The translations under genes and the position numbers were made by a program. A DNA stretch of 32,520 nucleotides from Verrucomicrobiota bacterium. Its GTDB lineage: Bacteria > Verrucomicrobiota > Verrucomicrobiia > Chthoniobacterales > Terrimicrobiaceae. The stretch spans positions 1 through 32,520 of the forward strand of contig JAGWWS010000029.1 in NCBI GenBank assembly GCA_018970255.1. The letters are read 5' to 3'. Position 1 is the first letter of the stretch. Each line of letters begins with the position of its first letter. The notes under the pieces were generated by a model. The model had not been told where the DNA came from. It saw only the letters and a program-made list of their open reading frames with translations, and did not search any database. Positions 15,002 to 24,751 of the stretch are shown piece by piece.

Positions 15002-17125
15002 ATGACACACACCATCACAGCCCAAGCAGGGGCAAACCCCATCACATTCGAAACAGGCAAAATCGCCAAACTGGCCGACGGCGCCGTAACCATCCGCTCG
15101 GGTGACACCATTGTTGTCGTCACCGCAGTCTCCGCCACCACCATCAAAGAAGGCCAAGACTTTTTCCCGCTCACCGTCGAGTATAAAGAGAAAGCGGCTG
15201 CCGTAGGAAAATTCCCCGGTGGTTACTTCAAGCGCGAGGGGCGTCCTTCGGAAAAGGAAATCCTCACGGCGCGCATGACCGATCGTCCGCTTCGTCCGTT
15301 GTTCCCGAAAGGCTACCTCTACGACACCCAGATTATTTCTCTGCTACTCAGCGCCGATGGCCAGAACGATCCCGACATTCTCTCGATCAACGGCGCTTCT
15401 GCCGCTCTTTGCGTTTCAGACATTCCATTCGCCGGACCTGTCGGAGCCGTGCGCATCGGCCGCATCAGCGGGGCATTCGTGGTCAATCCCACACACGACC
15501 AGCGGGAATCGAGTGACCTCGATCTCGTTTATGTCGGCGACGGAGAAAAGGTCATCATGATCGAGGGGGCCGCCAATGAGCTTCCCGAATCCGAATTCAC
15601 CGCCGCACTCGATTTTGCACGAGATGCCGTCCGCCAAATCGTCGCCGCCCAGCGTGAGCTAGCCTCGAAAGCCGGCAAGTCGAAACGCTCCGTGCCGTTG
15701 TTCCAAGTCGATGCCGCGATTTTGGAAATCGCGTATCAAGTGGCAGGCGACCGCATCGAGGCCGCTCTTTACACCAGTGGAAAAGTCGCCCGTGGAAAAG
15801 CTGTCGGAGCATTGCGCGAAGAGGTCGAAAAAGCCGTGCTCGAAAAGTTCCCGGCCGCCTCGAAATTCGAAATCTCGCAAGCGTTCGACTACTTGCAGAA
15901 AAAAGCGTTCCGGGTTTCGATTCTGGATCGCAAGCAGCGCTGCGACGGCCGCGGCCTTCACGACATCCGTCCGCTCTCCGGCGAGGCGGGTTTGCTGCCT
16001 CGCACCCACGGCAGTGCGATCTTCGCCCGTGGCGAAACCCAGGCCCTCGGCATCGCGACCCTTGCGCCCGCCGAAGAAGCCCAGATGATCGATTCCTACG
16101 GCGGCGGTGCGGACACCAAGCGCTTCATGCTTCACTACAATTTCCCGCCGTTCAGCGTGGGTGAGACGGGGCGTTTTGGCGGTCAAAACCGCCGCGAAAT
16201 CGGCCATGGAGCCTTGGCCGAGCGTTCGATCGAGCCCGTCGTTCCCAGTGAGAAGGATTTTCCGTATGCGCTCCGAGTAGTCAGTGAAGTCATGGAGTCG
16301 AACGGCTCCACCTCGATGGCCAGCGTTTGCGCAGGTGTTTTGGCGCTCATGGACGCGGGCGTTCCTCTTCGCCGTCCAGTCGGCGGCATCTCCGTCGGCC
16401 TCGTCACCGAATACGACGGCGACCATCTCAAGCGCTACACCACGCTCACCGACATCATCGGAAGCGAAGACCACTTCGGCGATATGGACTTCAAGCTCTG
16501 CGGCACCACGGAAGGCGTCACCGGCTTCCAGCTCGACCTCAAGCTCCCCGGCATTTCGCACGAGATCATGGCCGAAGCCGTCGGAAATGCCAAAGCGGCC
16601 CGAGTCAAAGTCCTGGAAGCCATGGACAGCGTTCTCTCGGCACCCCGCTCGGAACTCAGTCCCTACGCGCCACGCATCGAGACCATCCGCATCAATCCTG
16701 AGAAAATCGGCCTCATCATCGGCCCCGGCGGCAAGACCATCAAGGGCATCGTGGCCGAAACCGGCGCTGAAATTAACATCGAGGATGACGGTTCAGTCCA
16801 CATCTACTCAAACAACGGCGACAGCCTCAAACGCGCCAAGGAAATCATCCTCGGCATGACCAAGGAAATCACTGTCGGTGAGCTCTACCAAGGCACCGTT
16901 GTTTCCATAAAAGAATTCGGCGCCTTTGTCGAAGTCCTGCCCGGCAAGGACGGCCTCTGCCATATTTCCGAGCTTGCCGACTTCCGCGTGAACAAGGTAG
17001 AGGATGTCGTGAAAATGGGCGACTCGATCTGGGTCAAGTGCATTGGCGTCGACGACAAAGGCCGCGTGAAACTCAGCCGCAAAGCGGCCATGAAAGACCG
17101 CGACGAAGCCGCAGCCAAAGCATAA
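15002..17125 (+). CDS. pnp: Polyribonucleotide nucleotidyltransferase (PNPase)
   Basis: 3'-to-5' phosphorolytic RNA exonuclease, a core enzyme of mRNA turnover. At 707 aa it has the full domain order: first RNase PH core ([14 protein letters not shown]), the [11 protein letters not shown] and [14 protein letters not shown] motifs, an alpha linker, second RNase PH core ([23 protein letters not shown]), KH domain ([15 protein letters not shown], residues ~564-578) and S1 domain ([26 protein letters not shown]). It lies downstream of rpsO. Codon usage is less GC-extreme than in the later part of the window. The strong promoter would give almost no 5' leader. Confidence 0.98.
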   Translation: MTHTITAQAGANPITFETGKIAKLADGAVTIRSGDTIVVVTAVSATTIKEGQDFFPLTVEYKEKAAAVGKFPGGYFKREGRPSEKEILTARMTDRPLRPLFPKGYLYDTQIISLLLSADGQNDPDILSINGASAALCVSDIPFAGPVGAVRIGRISGAFVVNPTHDQRESSDLDLVYVGDGEKVIMIEGAANELPESEFTAALDFARDAVRQIVAAQRELASKAGKSKRSVPLFQVDAAILEIAYQVAGDRIEAALYTSGKVARGKAVGALREEVEKAVLEKFPAASKFEISQAFDYLQKKAFRVSILDRKQRCDGRGLHDIRPLSGEAGLLPRTHGSAIFARGETQALGIATLAPAEEAQMIDSYGGGADTKRFMLHYNFPPFSVGETGRFGGQNRREIGHGALAERSIEPVVPSEKDFPYALRVVSEVMESNGSTSMASVCAGVLALMDAGVPLRRPVGGISVGLVTEYDGDHLKRYTTLTDIIGSEDHFGDMDFKLCGTTEGVTGFQLDLKLPGISHEIMAEAVGNAKAARVKVLEAMDSVLSAPRSELSPYAPRIETIRINPEKIGLIIGPGGKTIKGIVAETGAEINIEDDGSVHIYSNNGDSLKRAKEIILGMTKEITVGELYQGTVVSIKEFGAFVEVLPGKDGLCHISELADFRVNKVEDVVKMGDSIWVKCIGVDDKGRVKLSRKAAMKDRDEAAAKA

Positions 17126-17143
17126 AAAGCTGAAGAATTTTTC

Positions 17144-17172
17144 TTGGAAGCCATACGAACTCGCAATAACTT
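17144..17172 (+). promoter_or_regulatory. Candidate tRNA-Lys promoter
   Basis: TTGGAA (17144-17149), 17 bases, TAACTT (17167-17172), ending 28 bases before the tRNA. The -10 box lies in a small inverted repeat, CGCAA-TAAC-TTGCG (17162-17175). Confidence 0.45.
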
Positions 17173-17200
17173 GCGACAGCGACAAAGGTCTTTTCGAGAA

Positions 17201-17272
<72 letters not shown>

Positions 17273-17350
17273 TTTCTATCGTAATAAAACTCTTACCCGA
17301 GTGGGGTTTGACATAGTTTTCTGCCAAGGTTGCTTTCCAATACAGAACTC

Positions 17351-17371
17351 TAATACCTCCTACATGTATTA
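17351..17371 (+). terminator. Possible weak terminator after tRNA-Lys
   Basis: Inverted repeat TAATAC (17351-17356) and GTATTA (17366-17371) with a 9-base loop, followed by TTTTACTTTTT on the plus strand. The stem is short and AT-rich and lies 80 bases after the tRNA. Otherwise 17273-17402 holds nothing I can name beyond an isolated TTGACA at 17308. Confidence 0.3.
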
Positions 17372-17402
17372 TTTTACTTTTTACAGGTGCAGGTCTCGGA
17401 GT

Positions 17403-18410
17403 TCAGGCTAAGCCTTCAAGGAAGGTTTTAAGGTCATCCATTCCCAACTTCTCAGAAGCACTGACGGAAAAGGTTTTGATTCTGGGGAATCGTTTTTTGA
17501 AGCGCTGAAGTCCATCTTTTGAAGCATCGAGATCCATTTTATTGGCAATCACGCAATGAGGCTTTTTCGCCAGAATCGGGTCATACAATCGCAGTTCACT
17601 TCGCAAATTCTTGTAGTCCTCAACCGGATCGCGCCCGTCACTTCCAGATGCATCCAGAACAACGAAAAGATACCGGCATCTAAGAATATGCCGCAGAAAC
17701 TCATGCCCTAACCCCTTGTTCTCATGGGCGCCTTCGATGAGGCCTGGAATATCGGCCACCGTCGCCCTCCGGTATCCCGGCAATTCCACAACGCCAACCA
17801 TCGGGTGCAAGGTTGTGAACGGATACGCCGCCACTTTGGGTTTGGCCGCGGAGAGCGCCCGCAAAAGCGTGGACTTCCCTGCATTCGGGAACCCGACCAG
17901 TCCGACATCGGCGATGGTCCTGAGTTCCAAAAAAAACCACCCTTCCTCACCCGGGTAGCCTTTTGTAAACTGCCGCGGCACGCGGTTGGTCGAGGATTTG
18001 AAATGCGTGTTGCCCTTGCCGCCGTCCCCGCCTTTGCAAAGAAGGAATTCCTGCCCGGGTTCCGCCAGGTCCGCGATCGGCTCCTCTTCGGCCTCGGCGC
18101 CGGGTTCCTGTCCTGCGCGGCGCACGATCGTCCCGACCGGAACCAAGACCCTGGTGGGTTCGGCGCTGCGCCCCTGTTTGTCCTTTCCCTTGCCATGCGC
18201 CCCGCGCTTCGAGTGCACCAAAGGTTCGAAAAAAAGCGCCACGAGGCTGTCCGTGTCGGTGCTTGCCGCCAAAACGATATCCCCGCCCCGCCCGCCATCG
18301 CCGCCATCCGGCCCGCCACGCGGGATGAATTTTTCCCGGCGGAAACTGCAGCAGCCATTGCCCCCGTCGCCGGCTTTGGCGTGGATTCGGATTTGATCGA
18401 CAAACTTCAC
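17403..18410 (-). CDS. obgE: GTPase Obg/CgtA
   Basis: Large-subunit ribosome assembly and stress GTPase, 335 aa. N-terminal glycine-rich Obg domain (KAGDGGNGCCSFRREKF, GGPDGGDGGRGGD), then the G domain: G1 GFPNAGKST, switch region around FTTLHPMVG, G3 DIPGLIEGAHENKGLGHEFL, G4 NKMDL, G5 SAS. It ends soon after the G domain, so it lacks the longer C-terminal OCT extension. The GTG at 18410 starts the conserved VKFVDQIRIHAKAG; an in-frame ATG at 18482 would lie in the divergent promoter region. An A8/T8 tract (17939-17946) encodes Phe-Phe-Leu. Confidence 0.95.
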   Translation of the reverse strand: MKFVDQIRIHAKAGDGGNGCCSFRREKFIPRGGPDGGDGGRGGDIVLAASTDTDSLVALFFEPLVHSKRGAHGKGKDKQGRSAEPTRVLVPVGTIVRRAGQEPGAEAEEEPIADLAEPGQEFLLCKGGDGGKGNTHFKSSTNRVPRQFTKGYPGEEGWFFLELRTIADVGLVGFPNAGKSTLLRALSAAKPKVAAYPFTTLHPMVGVVELPGYRRATVADIPGLIEGAHENKGLGHEFLRHILRCRYLFVVLDASGSDGRDPVEDYKNLRSELRLYDPILAKKPHCVIANKMDLDASKDGLQRFKKRFPRIKTFSVSASEKLGMDDLKTFLEGLA

Positions 18411-18416
18411 CTCCGA

Positions 18417-18446
18417 AACCTGCCACCCCAGAACGCGGGAGTCGAA
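18417..18446 (-). promoter_or_regulatory. Weak candidate obgE promoter
   Basis: On the minus strand TTCGAC (18446-18441), 18 bases, CAGGTT (18422-18417), 6 bases to the GTG at 18410. Box matches are weak, and the GGAG abutting the GTG is too close to act as a ribosome site. Spacing agrees with other heads. Confidence 0.3.
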
Positions 18447-18463
18447 TGCGAATTCCCTGCGAA

Positions 18464-18493
18464 CTGGCGCCCAGCGAGCCAAGGTGCTAACTT
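18464..18493 (+). promoter_or_regulatory. Weak candidate promoter of the omega-aminotransferase
   Basis: CTGGCG (18464-18469), 18 bases, TAACTT (18488-18493), then 6 bases to the ATG at 18500. TGC precedes the -10 box (extended -10 like). The -35 is poor. Confidence 0.3.
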
Positions 18494-18499
18494 TTCCGC

Positions 18500-19849
18500 A
18501 TGAGCACGCACCCCTCGGTTGACGCCCTGCGCGATCTGGACCGCCTCCATCACATCCACCCGTTCACCAACCACCCGGACATGCACGGCTCCGGCACCCA
18601 CATCATCAAGTCCGGCGACGGCTGTTTCCTCGTCGACCAAAACAACCGCCGCCTCCTCGACGGGCTCGCCGGCCTCTGGTGCGTCAATGTCGGCTACAAC
18701 TGCGCCGAAATCGTTAAGGCCGTCACCCGCCAAATGGAGGAACTCCCCTACTACCCCTCCTTTTTCAATTCCACCACCGAGCCGCCCATCCGCGTCGCCG
18801 AGTTCCTCGCAAAAAAATCCCCAGCCCGCACAAAGCGCACCTTCTTCTCGAACTCCGGCTCCGAGGCCAACGAGAGCGCCCTGAAAATCATCCGCGCCTA
18901 CCACAAGCTCCGCGGCCAGCCCGGGAAATTCAAAATCCTCTCCCGGTCCTTCTCCTACCACGGCGTCACCCTCGCCACCTCCAGCATGACCGGCCTGCCC
19001 ACGGTCTATGAACCCTTCGGCCTGCCGCTGCCCGGCTTCATCCATGTCCCCGGCCCCCACGCCTACGGCCACAATTCCCCGCTCGACCCCGAAGCCTTCG
19101 GAAAATGGTGCATCGAAGACACCGCCCGCACCATCCGCGAGCACGGCGCCGGGACCATCGCTGCCATGTTCGTCGAGCCCGTCCAAGGCGCAGGCGGCGT
19201 CATTCCCCCACCCCCCGGCTACCTCGCCGAACTCCGCGAACTCCTCCGGAAAAACGACATCCTCTTCGTCGCTGACGAAGTCATCACGGCATTCGGCCGC
19301 CTCGGCGACTGGTTCGCCAGCAACCTCTGGAACCTCGACCCCGACATCATCACGCTGGCCAAGGGCATCACCAGCGGCTACCTCCCGCTCGGCGCCACGA
19401 TGGTCAGCGACGAAATCGCCGAAACCATCCACTCCGCCGGCTACTTCGCGCACGGCTACACCTACTCCGGCCACCCCACCAGCGCCGCCGCCGCCCTCGC
19501 CAACCTCGAAACCATCGAAAAACTCGGCCTCGTCGAACGCGTTCGCAACGACGCCGGACCCTACTTCCAGGAAAAACTCAAGGAACTCTCCGCCCATCCC
19601 GCCGTGGGCGAAATGCGGGGCACCATGCTCATCGGCGCGCTGGACCTCGTTCCACGCGGAGGCCGCTCCGCCATCACCACGCCAAATACCCTCGGACTCA
19701 AAGCCGCTGCGCTCATCCGCGAGGAGGGCGCCATCGTGCGCGGCATCCGCGACCTCATCGCCGTCGCCCCGCCACTCATCATCACGCGAGCCGAAACCGA
19801 CCACCTCTTCGACTGCATCCGCCGCGGCCTCGACAAGCTCTGGGACTGA
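18500..19849 (+). CDS. Class III omega-aminotransferase (putrescine/beta-alanine--pyruvate type)
   Basis: 449 aa, fold-type I PLP enzyme. HHIHPFTNHPDMHGSGTHII, LLDGLAGLWCVNVGYN, FFSNSGSEANESALKIIRAY, FVEPVQGAGGVIPPP, FVADEVITAFGRLG and TLAKGITSGYLPLGA (PLP lysine) resemble the SpuC/putrescine-pyruvate and beta-alanine-pyruvate aminotransferases. Such enzymes move an amino group from putrescine, cadaverine or beta-alanine to pyruvate. The exact substrate is undecided, but putrescine would fit with the agmatine deiminase elsewhere in the window. It is divergent from obgE and monocistronic; the minus-strand operon end lies 3 bases downstream. Confidence 0.88.
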   Translation: MSTHPSVDALRDLDRLHHIHPFTNHPDMHGSGTHIIKSGDGCFLVDQNNRRLLDGLAGLWCVNVGYNCAEIVKAVTRQMEELPYYPSFFNSTTEPPIRVAEFLAKKSPARTKRTFFSNSGSEANESALKIIRAYHKLRGQPGKFKILSRSFSYHGVTLATSSMTGLPTVYEPFGLPLPGFIHVPGPHAYGHNSPLDPEAFGKWCIEDTARTIREHGAGTIAAMFVEPVQGAGGVIPPPPGYLAELRELLRKNDILFVADEVITAFGRLGDWFASNLWNLDPDIITLAKGITSGYLPLGATMVSDEIAETIHSAGYFAHGYTYSGHPTSAAAALANLETIEKLGLVERVRNDAGPYFQEKLKELSAHPAVGEMRGTMLIGALDLVPRGGRSAITTPNTLGLKAAALIREEGAIVRGIRDLIAVAPPLIITRAETDHLFDCIRRGLDKLWD

Positions 19850-19852
19850 CGC

Positions 19853-20104
19853 TCAAAGCACGCCGGGGTCGCCCGGCACGCTGATTTTGTAAACCGTCGC
19901 CCCGCCTTTGCCCGCCCCCTCAATGGGCTCCAATCCCAGTTCCCCGTAAGCCCGCTCGAGTGCCGCCGGGTCGTTGCGCAACTCGGGAAAAACCCGCTTC
20001 AACCTCTCCTTCACCCACCGCTTCGCGATCCTCCGGTCGATGGGATGCACAGGCGGTTCGCCGATGAGGCTGTGCCGGAAAAAATCCCAAAAACCCGCGC
20101 TCAT
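19853..20104 (-). CDS. Small conserved-looking protein of unknown function (83 aa)
   Basis: A soluble 83-residue protein, last of a four-gene minus-strand run. It is basic in the middle (HPIDRRIAKRWVKERLKRVFPELR) and helical, then has a Gly-rich turn and VYKISVPGDPG. I do not recognise a family. The ATG at 20104 overlaps the stop of the upstream membrane-protein gene as ATGA, which is the main reason to accept it. The long frame extending upstream is out-of-frame membrane-protein sequence. Confidence 0.7.
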   Translation of the reverse strand: MSAGFWDFFRHSLIGEPPVHPIDRRIAKRWVKERLKRVFPELRNDPAALERAYGELGLEPIEGAGKGGATVYKISVPGDPGVL

Positions 20105-20772
20105 GCCGAAACCACCCACACCAGGACATTCGCCCCCGCAAAGAGCAGGTTCATTGCGAGCAACACCAGAGCCGCATCGGACCACCGCCCGAGCTTGAGC
20201 GCCGTATCGGCCGGAAAAACCCGCACCACAAAAAAAGCCGCCACACCCAGAACCGCGAACGCCACAAACCCCGGCACCAACGCGCCGCCGCTCCCCCACG
20301 GATTCCAAAGCCACCAAATCCTCGCCTCCGCGAAAAATGCCACCCCATTCCCCAGCGTTGCCAAAAAAAACCCCGCCGCGACCCCCGCCAGCGCCCGTGC
20401 CTCCAATCCCGGAAACGCCACGCCAGCCGCCTTCCAAGCCAAAGCCAGAACCGCAAACGCCAACAAAACCGGAAGCAACGGCAAAACATTCCCGAGCACC
20501 AAAGCCCCCGGCCCAGCAAACCGCAGCGGGCCCAACGGCCAACCCGTCAGAGATGTCATCACCGCCATCCCGCCGAAGACCACAAGCGACACCGCCGCAC
20601 AAACCCTCGCACGGCCGAGTCCGCCGGTCTCCACAAGTCCCGTGTAGGCAGCGAGCGAAACCAGCAGCACCCACACCACATCCCACCAGGCATGGCTGCC
20701 CGCCTCACCCGCGAAGAGCGCGAACCCGCCGAGCGTCCATGCCGCCGCCAGCCATGCCGCGATGCGGTTCAT
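20101..20772 (-). CDS. Multi-pass membrane protein, possibly DUF422 (carotenoid biosynthesis)-like
   Basis: 223 aa with about seven hydrophobic helices. The segment TGWPLGPLRFAGPG followed by a long hydrophobic stretch and WWLWNPWGSG recalls the pattern GYPxGPYxYTD ... WxW seen in the carotenoid-biosynthesis membrane proteins (DUF422/CruF), but the match is loose and I would not assign activity. The ATG at 20772 overlaps the DUF2062 gene's stop (ATGA), and its stop overlaps the next gene (ATGA). A T8 tract in the coding strand (20363-20370) encodes Phe-Phe-Leu. Confidence 0.7.
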   Translation of the reverse strand: MNRIAAWLAAAWTLGGFALFAGEAGSHAWWDVVWVLLVSLAAYTGLVETGGLGRARVCAAVSLVVFGGMAVMTSLTGWPLGPLRFAGPGALVLGNVLPLLPVLLAFAVLALAWKAAGVAFPGLEARALAGVAAGFFLATLGNGVAFFAEARIWWLWNPWGSGGALVPGFVAFAVLGVAAFFVVRVFPADTALKLGRWSDAALVLLAMNLLFAGANVLVWVVSA

Positions 20773-21260
20773 GGCGCCTTCGCCGCACGCTTGGCCGCAC
20801 GGCGCTGGAAAACCGGCAGTGTCAAAAAATACCCCGCCGCGGCACCCGGCACCGCAAGGAACACCGAACCCACAAGCATCGGCAGCCCGATATCCAGGAA
20901 GGTCGTCCACTTCATCACATCATGCACATGCAAGTGCGTGGGCATCGGCTCCCGCCCGCCACCGCCAAGGATGTTCAAAACAAATTCCCCCATCTTGAAT
21001 TCCAACTCCAGGAGCACCGGCCAAAACGGCGTCACCACATCGTGCAGCGACACCGCGATCACCGCCGCCAGCGGATTGCAGCGCAGCGCATATGCCGCCG
21101 CGATGCACAGCAGCGTCTTCACCCCGAAGAGTGGAGTGAACCCTATGAACATCCCGATCGCCACGCCGCCCGCCAGCGAGTGCGGCGCGTCCTTCAAATC
21201 CAAAAGTTTTTCCGCGAGGCTGCGGAAATGCCCGAGGAGCTTCTTGAACACAGCGGACAT
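20769..21260 (-). CDS. DUF2062 domain membrane protein
   Basis: 163 aa. The hallmark DUF2062 N-terminal half is clear: PHSLAGGVAIGMFIGFTPLFG then KTLLCIAAAYALRCNPLAAVIAV, followed by an amphipathic middle and a second hydrophobic pair (LPMLVGSVFLAVPGAAAGYFL). The C-terminus is strongly basic (RRAAKRAAKAP). The function of DUF2062 is unknown; it is often found with glycan or cell-envelope genes. It follows the TamB/AsmA-like gene by 35 bases and overlaps the next gene by ATGA, so the four genes probably form one operon. Confidence 0.85.
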   Translation of the reverse strand: MSAVFKKLLGHFRSLAEKLLDLKDAPHSLAGGVAIGMFIGFTPLFGVKTLLCIAAAYALRCNPLAAVIAVSLHDVVTPFWPVLLELEFKMGEFVLNILGGGGREPMPTHLHVHDVMKWTTFLDIGLPMLVGSVFLAVPGAAAGYFLTLPVFQRRAAKRAAKAP

Positions 21261-21295
21261 CTATCAGCCCGCCGCCGCCGCACGGAACCCGAAAA

Positions 21296-24200
21296 CTACG
21301 GCGCCCACCGCAGCCGGTAATCCGCCAGGAAAGTCTCCATCGGCATCACCGGTCCGCGAAGCGCCAGGTCCATTCCCTCCCCGAACCGCAATCCGCCGCT
21401 CCAGGCAGTGTCCTGGACCACCCGCATCGACGCGGCGCCCGAGCCATCCTCCAAAATCCGAAAATCCACTGGAGTCAAGCCCCCGGGCCTCAAAAAAACC
21501 ATCCCGCGCTCGAACAAAAAAAACGCCTCCTGCGGCAGCAGTCCGTCCGCGAGCGGCATCCAGCGCCCCTCGGAAAGCGGACCAAAGGCGAACAAACCTA
21601 CTTCCCTCCCCCCAAACCACCCCGCCGCTTCCAACGAAACAAATGGGTCCCAAGGCACATCCGGCAAAAAATCGAGCCTCCCATCCATCACAAAGAAACT
21701 TCCCGCAGGCGCTGAGACCTCCACGCCAAAAAGCGAGACCCGCCCGACCGGCACGGGATTTTCCACCGTCCCGCCGAGGTGCATCGAGGGAACGAGAGCG
21801 CCATCGAACCGACCGCCACGAACAGCCACCGGTTCCACGCACCCCACCCCCACATCCAAACCCCAGGAGGTCCCCGACGCCAATTCGCCGAGCGTCCACA
21901 CCAGTTCCCGCAATCCCGCGAGTTCATTCCGCGCCCCCCCGAATCCGAAATCCACAGCGGCGCGCGCATGGATCCTCGAGCCCGTGAAATCCAGCCGCCC
22001 CCCGAGCCGCCCGCCATCCCGCCCGCCGGAGCCCGTCAACTCCCCATCCACATACAACCCCGCAAACTGGTCGCCGCGCACAGGCACACGCTCAAGTTTC
22101 CAATTCGCCTCGAATTCCGGCACCCAGCCTTTCGAGAACCGGCAAGCCCCGCCCATCTCGAACCGCCCGCCGCCGATAGCCCCTGTGACATTCTCCAACC
22201 GCACAGTGTCATTTTCAAAAACCATCCTGCCGCCCACCAAGTCCACCGGCTGCGGCAGCGTGCCGAAGCTGAAACCCGCCCGCACCAACTCCGCCCCGCC
22301 GCCGATGCGCGGCTCCGCCACCGTGTTCGAAACTGTTAAACTCCCCGCCGCCTCGCCATCCAGCCAGCGCAGCTTCGGAAAAAACGGCCGCAACAGAGCA
22401 AGCTCGGCACGCGGAAAATCGACCGCCACATCGATCTTGCCCGCCGGGTCGAACAGCACGGGGGTGCCTGCCGCATCCCTCTGCAATCCCAACGGGAACT
22501 TCGCCACCGCCTTCACCACACCGGAGCCCCGCGTTTGCAGTTTCGCAGTCAGCTCCGCCGCCCCTCCGCCTGCCTGGAAGCCCAAATCCAAAACCGACCG
22601 GGGCACATCGCCCGCGCCGATTGCGAAATCCGACGCCTTGAGCCACCCCTTCGCCGAAAAATCCGCAGGCGTCCCGGAAACCTCGGCATCCATCCGCAGG
22701 GTCCCCGCAATCGGATACTTCTGCCCCGCCAACCGCACCAGTTCCCCCAGCTCCACACCGCCCGGGGTCCCGATTTGCAAATACATCTTCCCGCCCTCCG
22801 CCAGCGCCGCTTTCCAAGCCGCCCCCCGCGCGAGCGCGAACACATCGAGCGGCACGAAGCCGCCCCCCGAAAGCAAAGTCCCGGCCCGCGAAGAAATTTC
22901 CGTGTCGTTCAAATTCACGCCCGCACCCGAGAGCGTCGCCCGGCTTTTCAAAACCAGCCCACCGTTCCGCATCTCGATTTTCGGGAAGTAAACATTCTCC
23001 GGCGAGTAGGTCGCCTCGAATCGCCCGGTGAGCCCCGCCGGCGTCAGCGGCGAGACAAAATCCCGCACATCCGCCTCGAACGCCCCGTAGTGCGCATCCG
23101 CCGAACCACTGCCCCGCCAATCCAGCGCGAGCGACCCGCCCATGCCATCCCTGCCCGCGAGTTTCAAATACCTCCCTGACTCGCGCAGCGCCATCGACAC
23201 CTTCGCCGAGTATCCATGGGGCTTCGCGAGCCCCACCGTGCCGCCCGCCGCCAGCCGGTCCTTGCCGGACTTCAACTCGAAAGCCACCACTTCAGCCTGC
23301 GTTTTTTTGAACAGCACCTCCGCCTTCGCCGCATCCACCGGCACGCCATCCACCACCACGCCCTTCGCCTCCAGCCTCGCGAACCCATCCACCGAGCCCG
23401 CCCGCCCGCTCACACTGCCCTGCGCCGAAATGCTTCCGCCTTCGCCGCACACCGTCACGCCGAGAAGGTCCCCGAGCGACTCCGGTTCGCGCACCTCCGC
23501 CCGCAGGTTCCACAAAAACGGCGCCCCGCCGATCCTCGACAGCCCCTCGTCCACCGAAATCTCCCCGTTCATCGCCACCGAATTCTCGCCCTGCCGGAAA
23601 TCGAAATTCGAAATCAACAGCCGCCGGTGGATCAAGCTCGCGCCGATTTCGAGCGATTCCCACCCGCGCTCGTTCCAGCGGAAATCCTTCGCCACCACGC
23701 GCAGCGAAGCCTCCGCATCCGTCGGCCGCCCCGCTTCCCCGCGGAAGGTGAACCGCCCCTCGGAGAGCCGCCCGTCCGCCTTGCCCTTCAAATCCAGCAG
23801 CGCCGGCAGCCCGCCCAGCCCAATTCCCGAGCCCACCAGCGCCACATCCCAAATCTGCCGTCCGCCCTCGCCCGCCAGCCTCACATCGCCCCGCAGCGTC
23901 CCGCCGAAAATCCCCGCACCCAGCGAAGCCGAAACTCCATCCATCCCGAAAGCCACCGACGCCTCGCGCAGCTCCACACCCGGGAAAAATTCCATCCCCG
24001 AGAGCCCGAGCCCGCCGTCCTTCCAGGCCGCAGCCGCCCGCAGCGGTCCCAGCACCTTCCCGAACCCGCCCGCCTGCAGCGCCAGGCCCTCCACGGCGAG
24101 TTCCCCCGCCCGCGACGAATCCAAATCCACATCCACCCCGTCCAGCACCCAGCGCGAATCCGTCGACACCACTTCCACGGTCGCCCCCGAAATCCGAATC

Positions 24201-24652
24201 CGCTCCGGCGCACCGCTGCCGATTCCCAGCACCCTTCCGAGCACCACCGCCCACTCGCCCCGCGTCCCCCCTGCCCCGCTCCAAGCCCTCTCGCGCAAAT
24301 CCACCGAAAGCGCCGCCCCATCCACTTCCACCGCCTCCACGAACCTCCCCGAAAAAATCCCCGCCGCCCCGCGCCACCGCACCGCCACACGCTCTGCGGC
24401 GAAAACCTCCGCCGCCCCCCTGCCCCTCGTCGAAACCCCCGCCCCCTCCACCACCAATGGGCTCCAAAGCCCCGCCTGCACCTTTTCCGCCGAAAAATCA
24501 TACCCGCTCCGCGCACAAACCACCTCGAGCGCGAAATCCGCCATGCCCGAGAGCACCGGCGCCTGCAGCACCCACACAGCCCCCGCTGCCAGAAGCGCAC
24601 CAAGCCAAAACCGCTTCATGCGGTAAAACCTTCTCCGTGCAGCCTTCGACAT
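21296..24652 (-). CDS. Large AsmA/TamB-like envelope protein
   Basis: 1118 aa, with a basic N-terminus and one membrane helix ([20 protein letters not shown]), then about 1050 residues of repetitive beta-rich sequence, as expected for a groove-shaped, periplasm-spanning lipid-transfer protein of the AsmA/TamB/YdbH group. The C-terminal part ([10 protein letters not shown] ... [17 protein letters not shown]) resembles TamB ends. Known relatives move phospholipid between inner and outer membranes or assist outer-membrane assembly. I chose the ATG at 24652 because a promoter-like element ends 7 bases upstream; an ATG at 24619 (preceded by GGAGAAGG) is the alternative. First gene of the 19853-24652 operon. 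Confidence 0.8.
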   Translation of the reverse strand: MSKAARRRFYRMKRFWLGALLAAGAVWVLQAPVLSGMADFALEVVCARSGYDFSAEKVQAGLWSPLVVEGAGVSTRGRGAAEVFAAERVAVRWRGAAGIFSGRFVEAVEVDGAALSVDLRERAWSGAGGTRGEWAVVLGRVLGIGSGAPERIRISGATVEVVSTDSRWVLDGVDVDLDSSRAGELAVEGLALQAGGFGKVLGPLRAAAAWKDGGLGLSGMEFFPGVELREASVAFGMDGVSASLGAGIFGGTLRGDVRLAGEGGRQIWDVALVGSGIGLGGLPALLDLKGKADGRLSEGRFTFRGEAGRPTDAEASLRVVAKDFRWNERGWESLEIGASLIHRRLLISNFDFRQGENSVAMNGEISVDEGLSRIGGAPFLWNLRAEVREPESLGDLLGVTVCGEGGSISAQGSVSGRAGSVDGFARLEAKGVVVDGVPVDAAKAEVLFKKTQAEVVAFELKSGKDRLAAGGTVGLAKPHGYSAKVSMALRESGRYLKLAGRDGMGGSLALDWRGSGSADAHYGAFEADVRDFVSPLTPAGLTGRFEATYSPENVYFPKIEMRNGGLVLKSRATLSGAGVNLNDTEISSRAGTLLSGGGFVPLDVFALARGAAWKAALAEGGKMYLQIGTPGGVELGELVRLAGQKYPIAGTLRMDAEVSGTPADFSAKGWLKASDFAIGAGDVPRSVLDLGFQAGGGAAELTAKLQTRGSGVVKAVAKFPLGLQRDAAGTPVLFDPAGKIDVAVDFPRAELALLRPFFPKLRWLDGEAAGSLTVSNTVAEPRIGGGAELVRAGFSFGTLPQPVDLVGGRMVFENDTVRLENVTGAIGGGRFEMGGACRFSKGWVPEFEANWKLERVPVRGDQFAGLYVDGELTGSGGRDGGRLGGRLDFTGSRIHARAAVDFGFGGARNELAGLRELVWTLGELASGTSWGLDVGVGCVEPVAVRGGRFDGALVPSMHLGGTVENPVPVGRVSLFGVEVSAPAGSFFVMDGRLDFLPDVPWDPFVSLEAAGWFGGREVGLFAFGPLSEGRWMPLADGLLPQEAFFLFERGMVFLRPGGLTPVDFRILEDGSGAASMRVVQDTAWSGGLRFGEGMDLALRGPVMPMETFLADYRLRWAP

Positions 24653-24659
24653 CGCCCCC

Positions 24660-24688
24660 ACCCTACCCCCGCCGCAGCCGCACATCCA
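24660..24688 (-). promoter_or_regulatory. Weak candidate promoter of the TamB-like operon
   Basis: On the minus strand TGGATG (24688-24683), 17 bases, TAGGGT (24665-24660), then 7 bases to the ATG at 24652. The -35 is poor; the geometry matches other heads. Confidence 0.3.
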
Positions 24689-24710
24689 GCGCCGCCTTCA
24701 CCCTTGCGCC

Positions 24711-24740
24711 TTGACGCCTCGCCTGCCCCGGCGCGAACTT
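24711..24740 (+). promoter_or_regulatory. Candidate promoter of polyphosphate glucokinase
   Basis: TTGACG (24711-24716), 18 bases, GAACTT (24735-24740), then 11 bases to the ATG at 24752. Good -35, weak -10. Confidence 0.45.
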
Positions 24741-24751
24741 CACCGGCACCC

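Noticed and set aside
17308-17313. Perfect TTGACA on the plus strand in the tRNA-obgE gap, possibly a small-RNA promoter
   Set aside because: No acceptable -10 box lies 15-19 bases downstream and no structured RNA or gene follows before the convergent obgE end.
18407-19804. A 465-codon minus-strand frame opposite the omega-aminotransferase
   Set aside because: Gly/Glu/Val-rich antisense of a GC-rich gene with intact PLP motifs.
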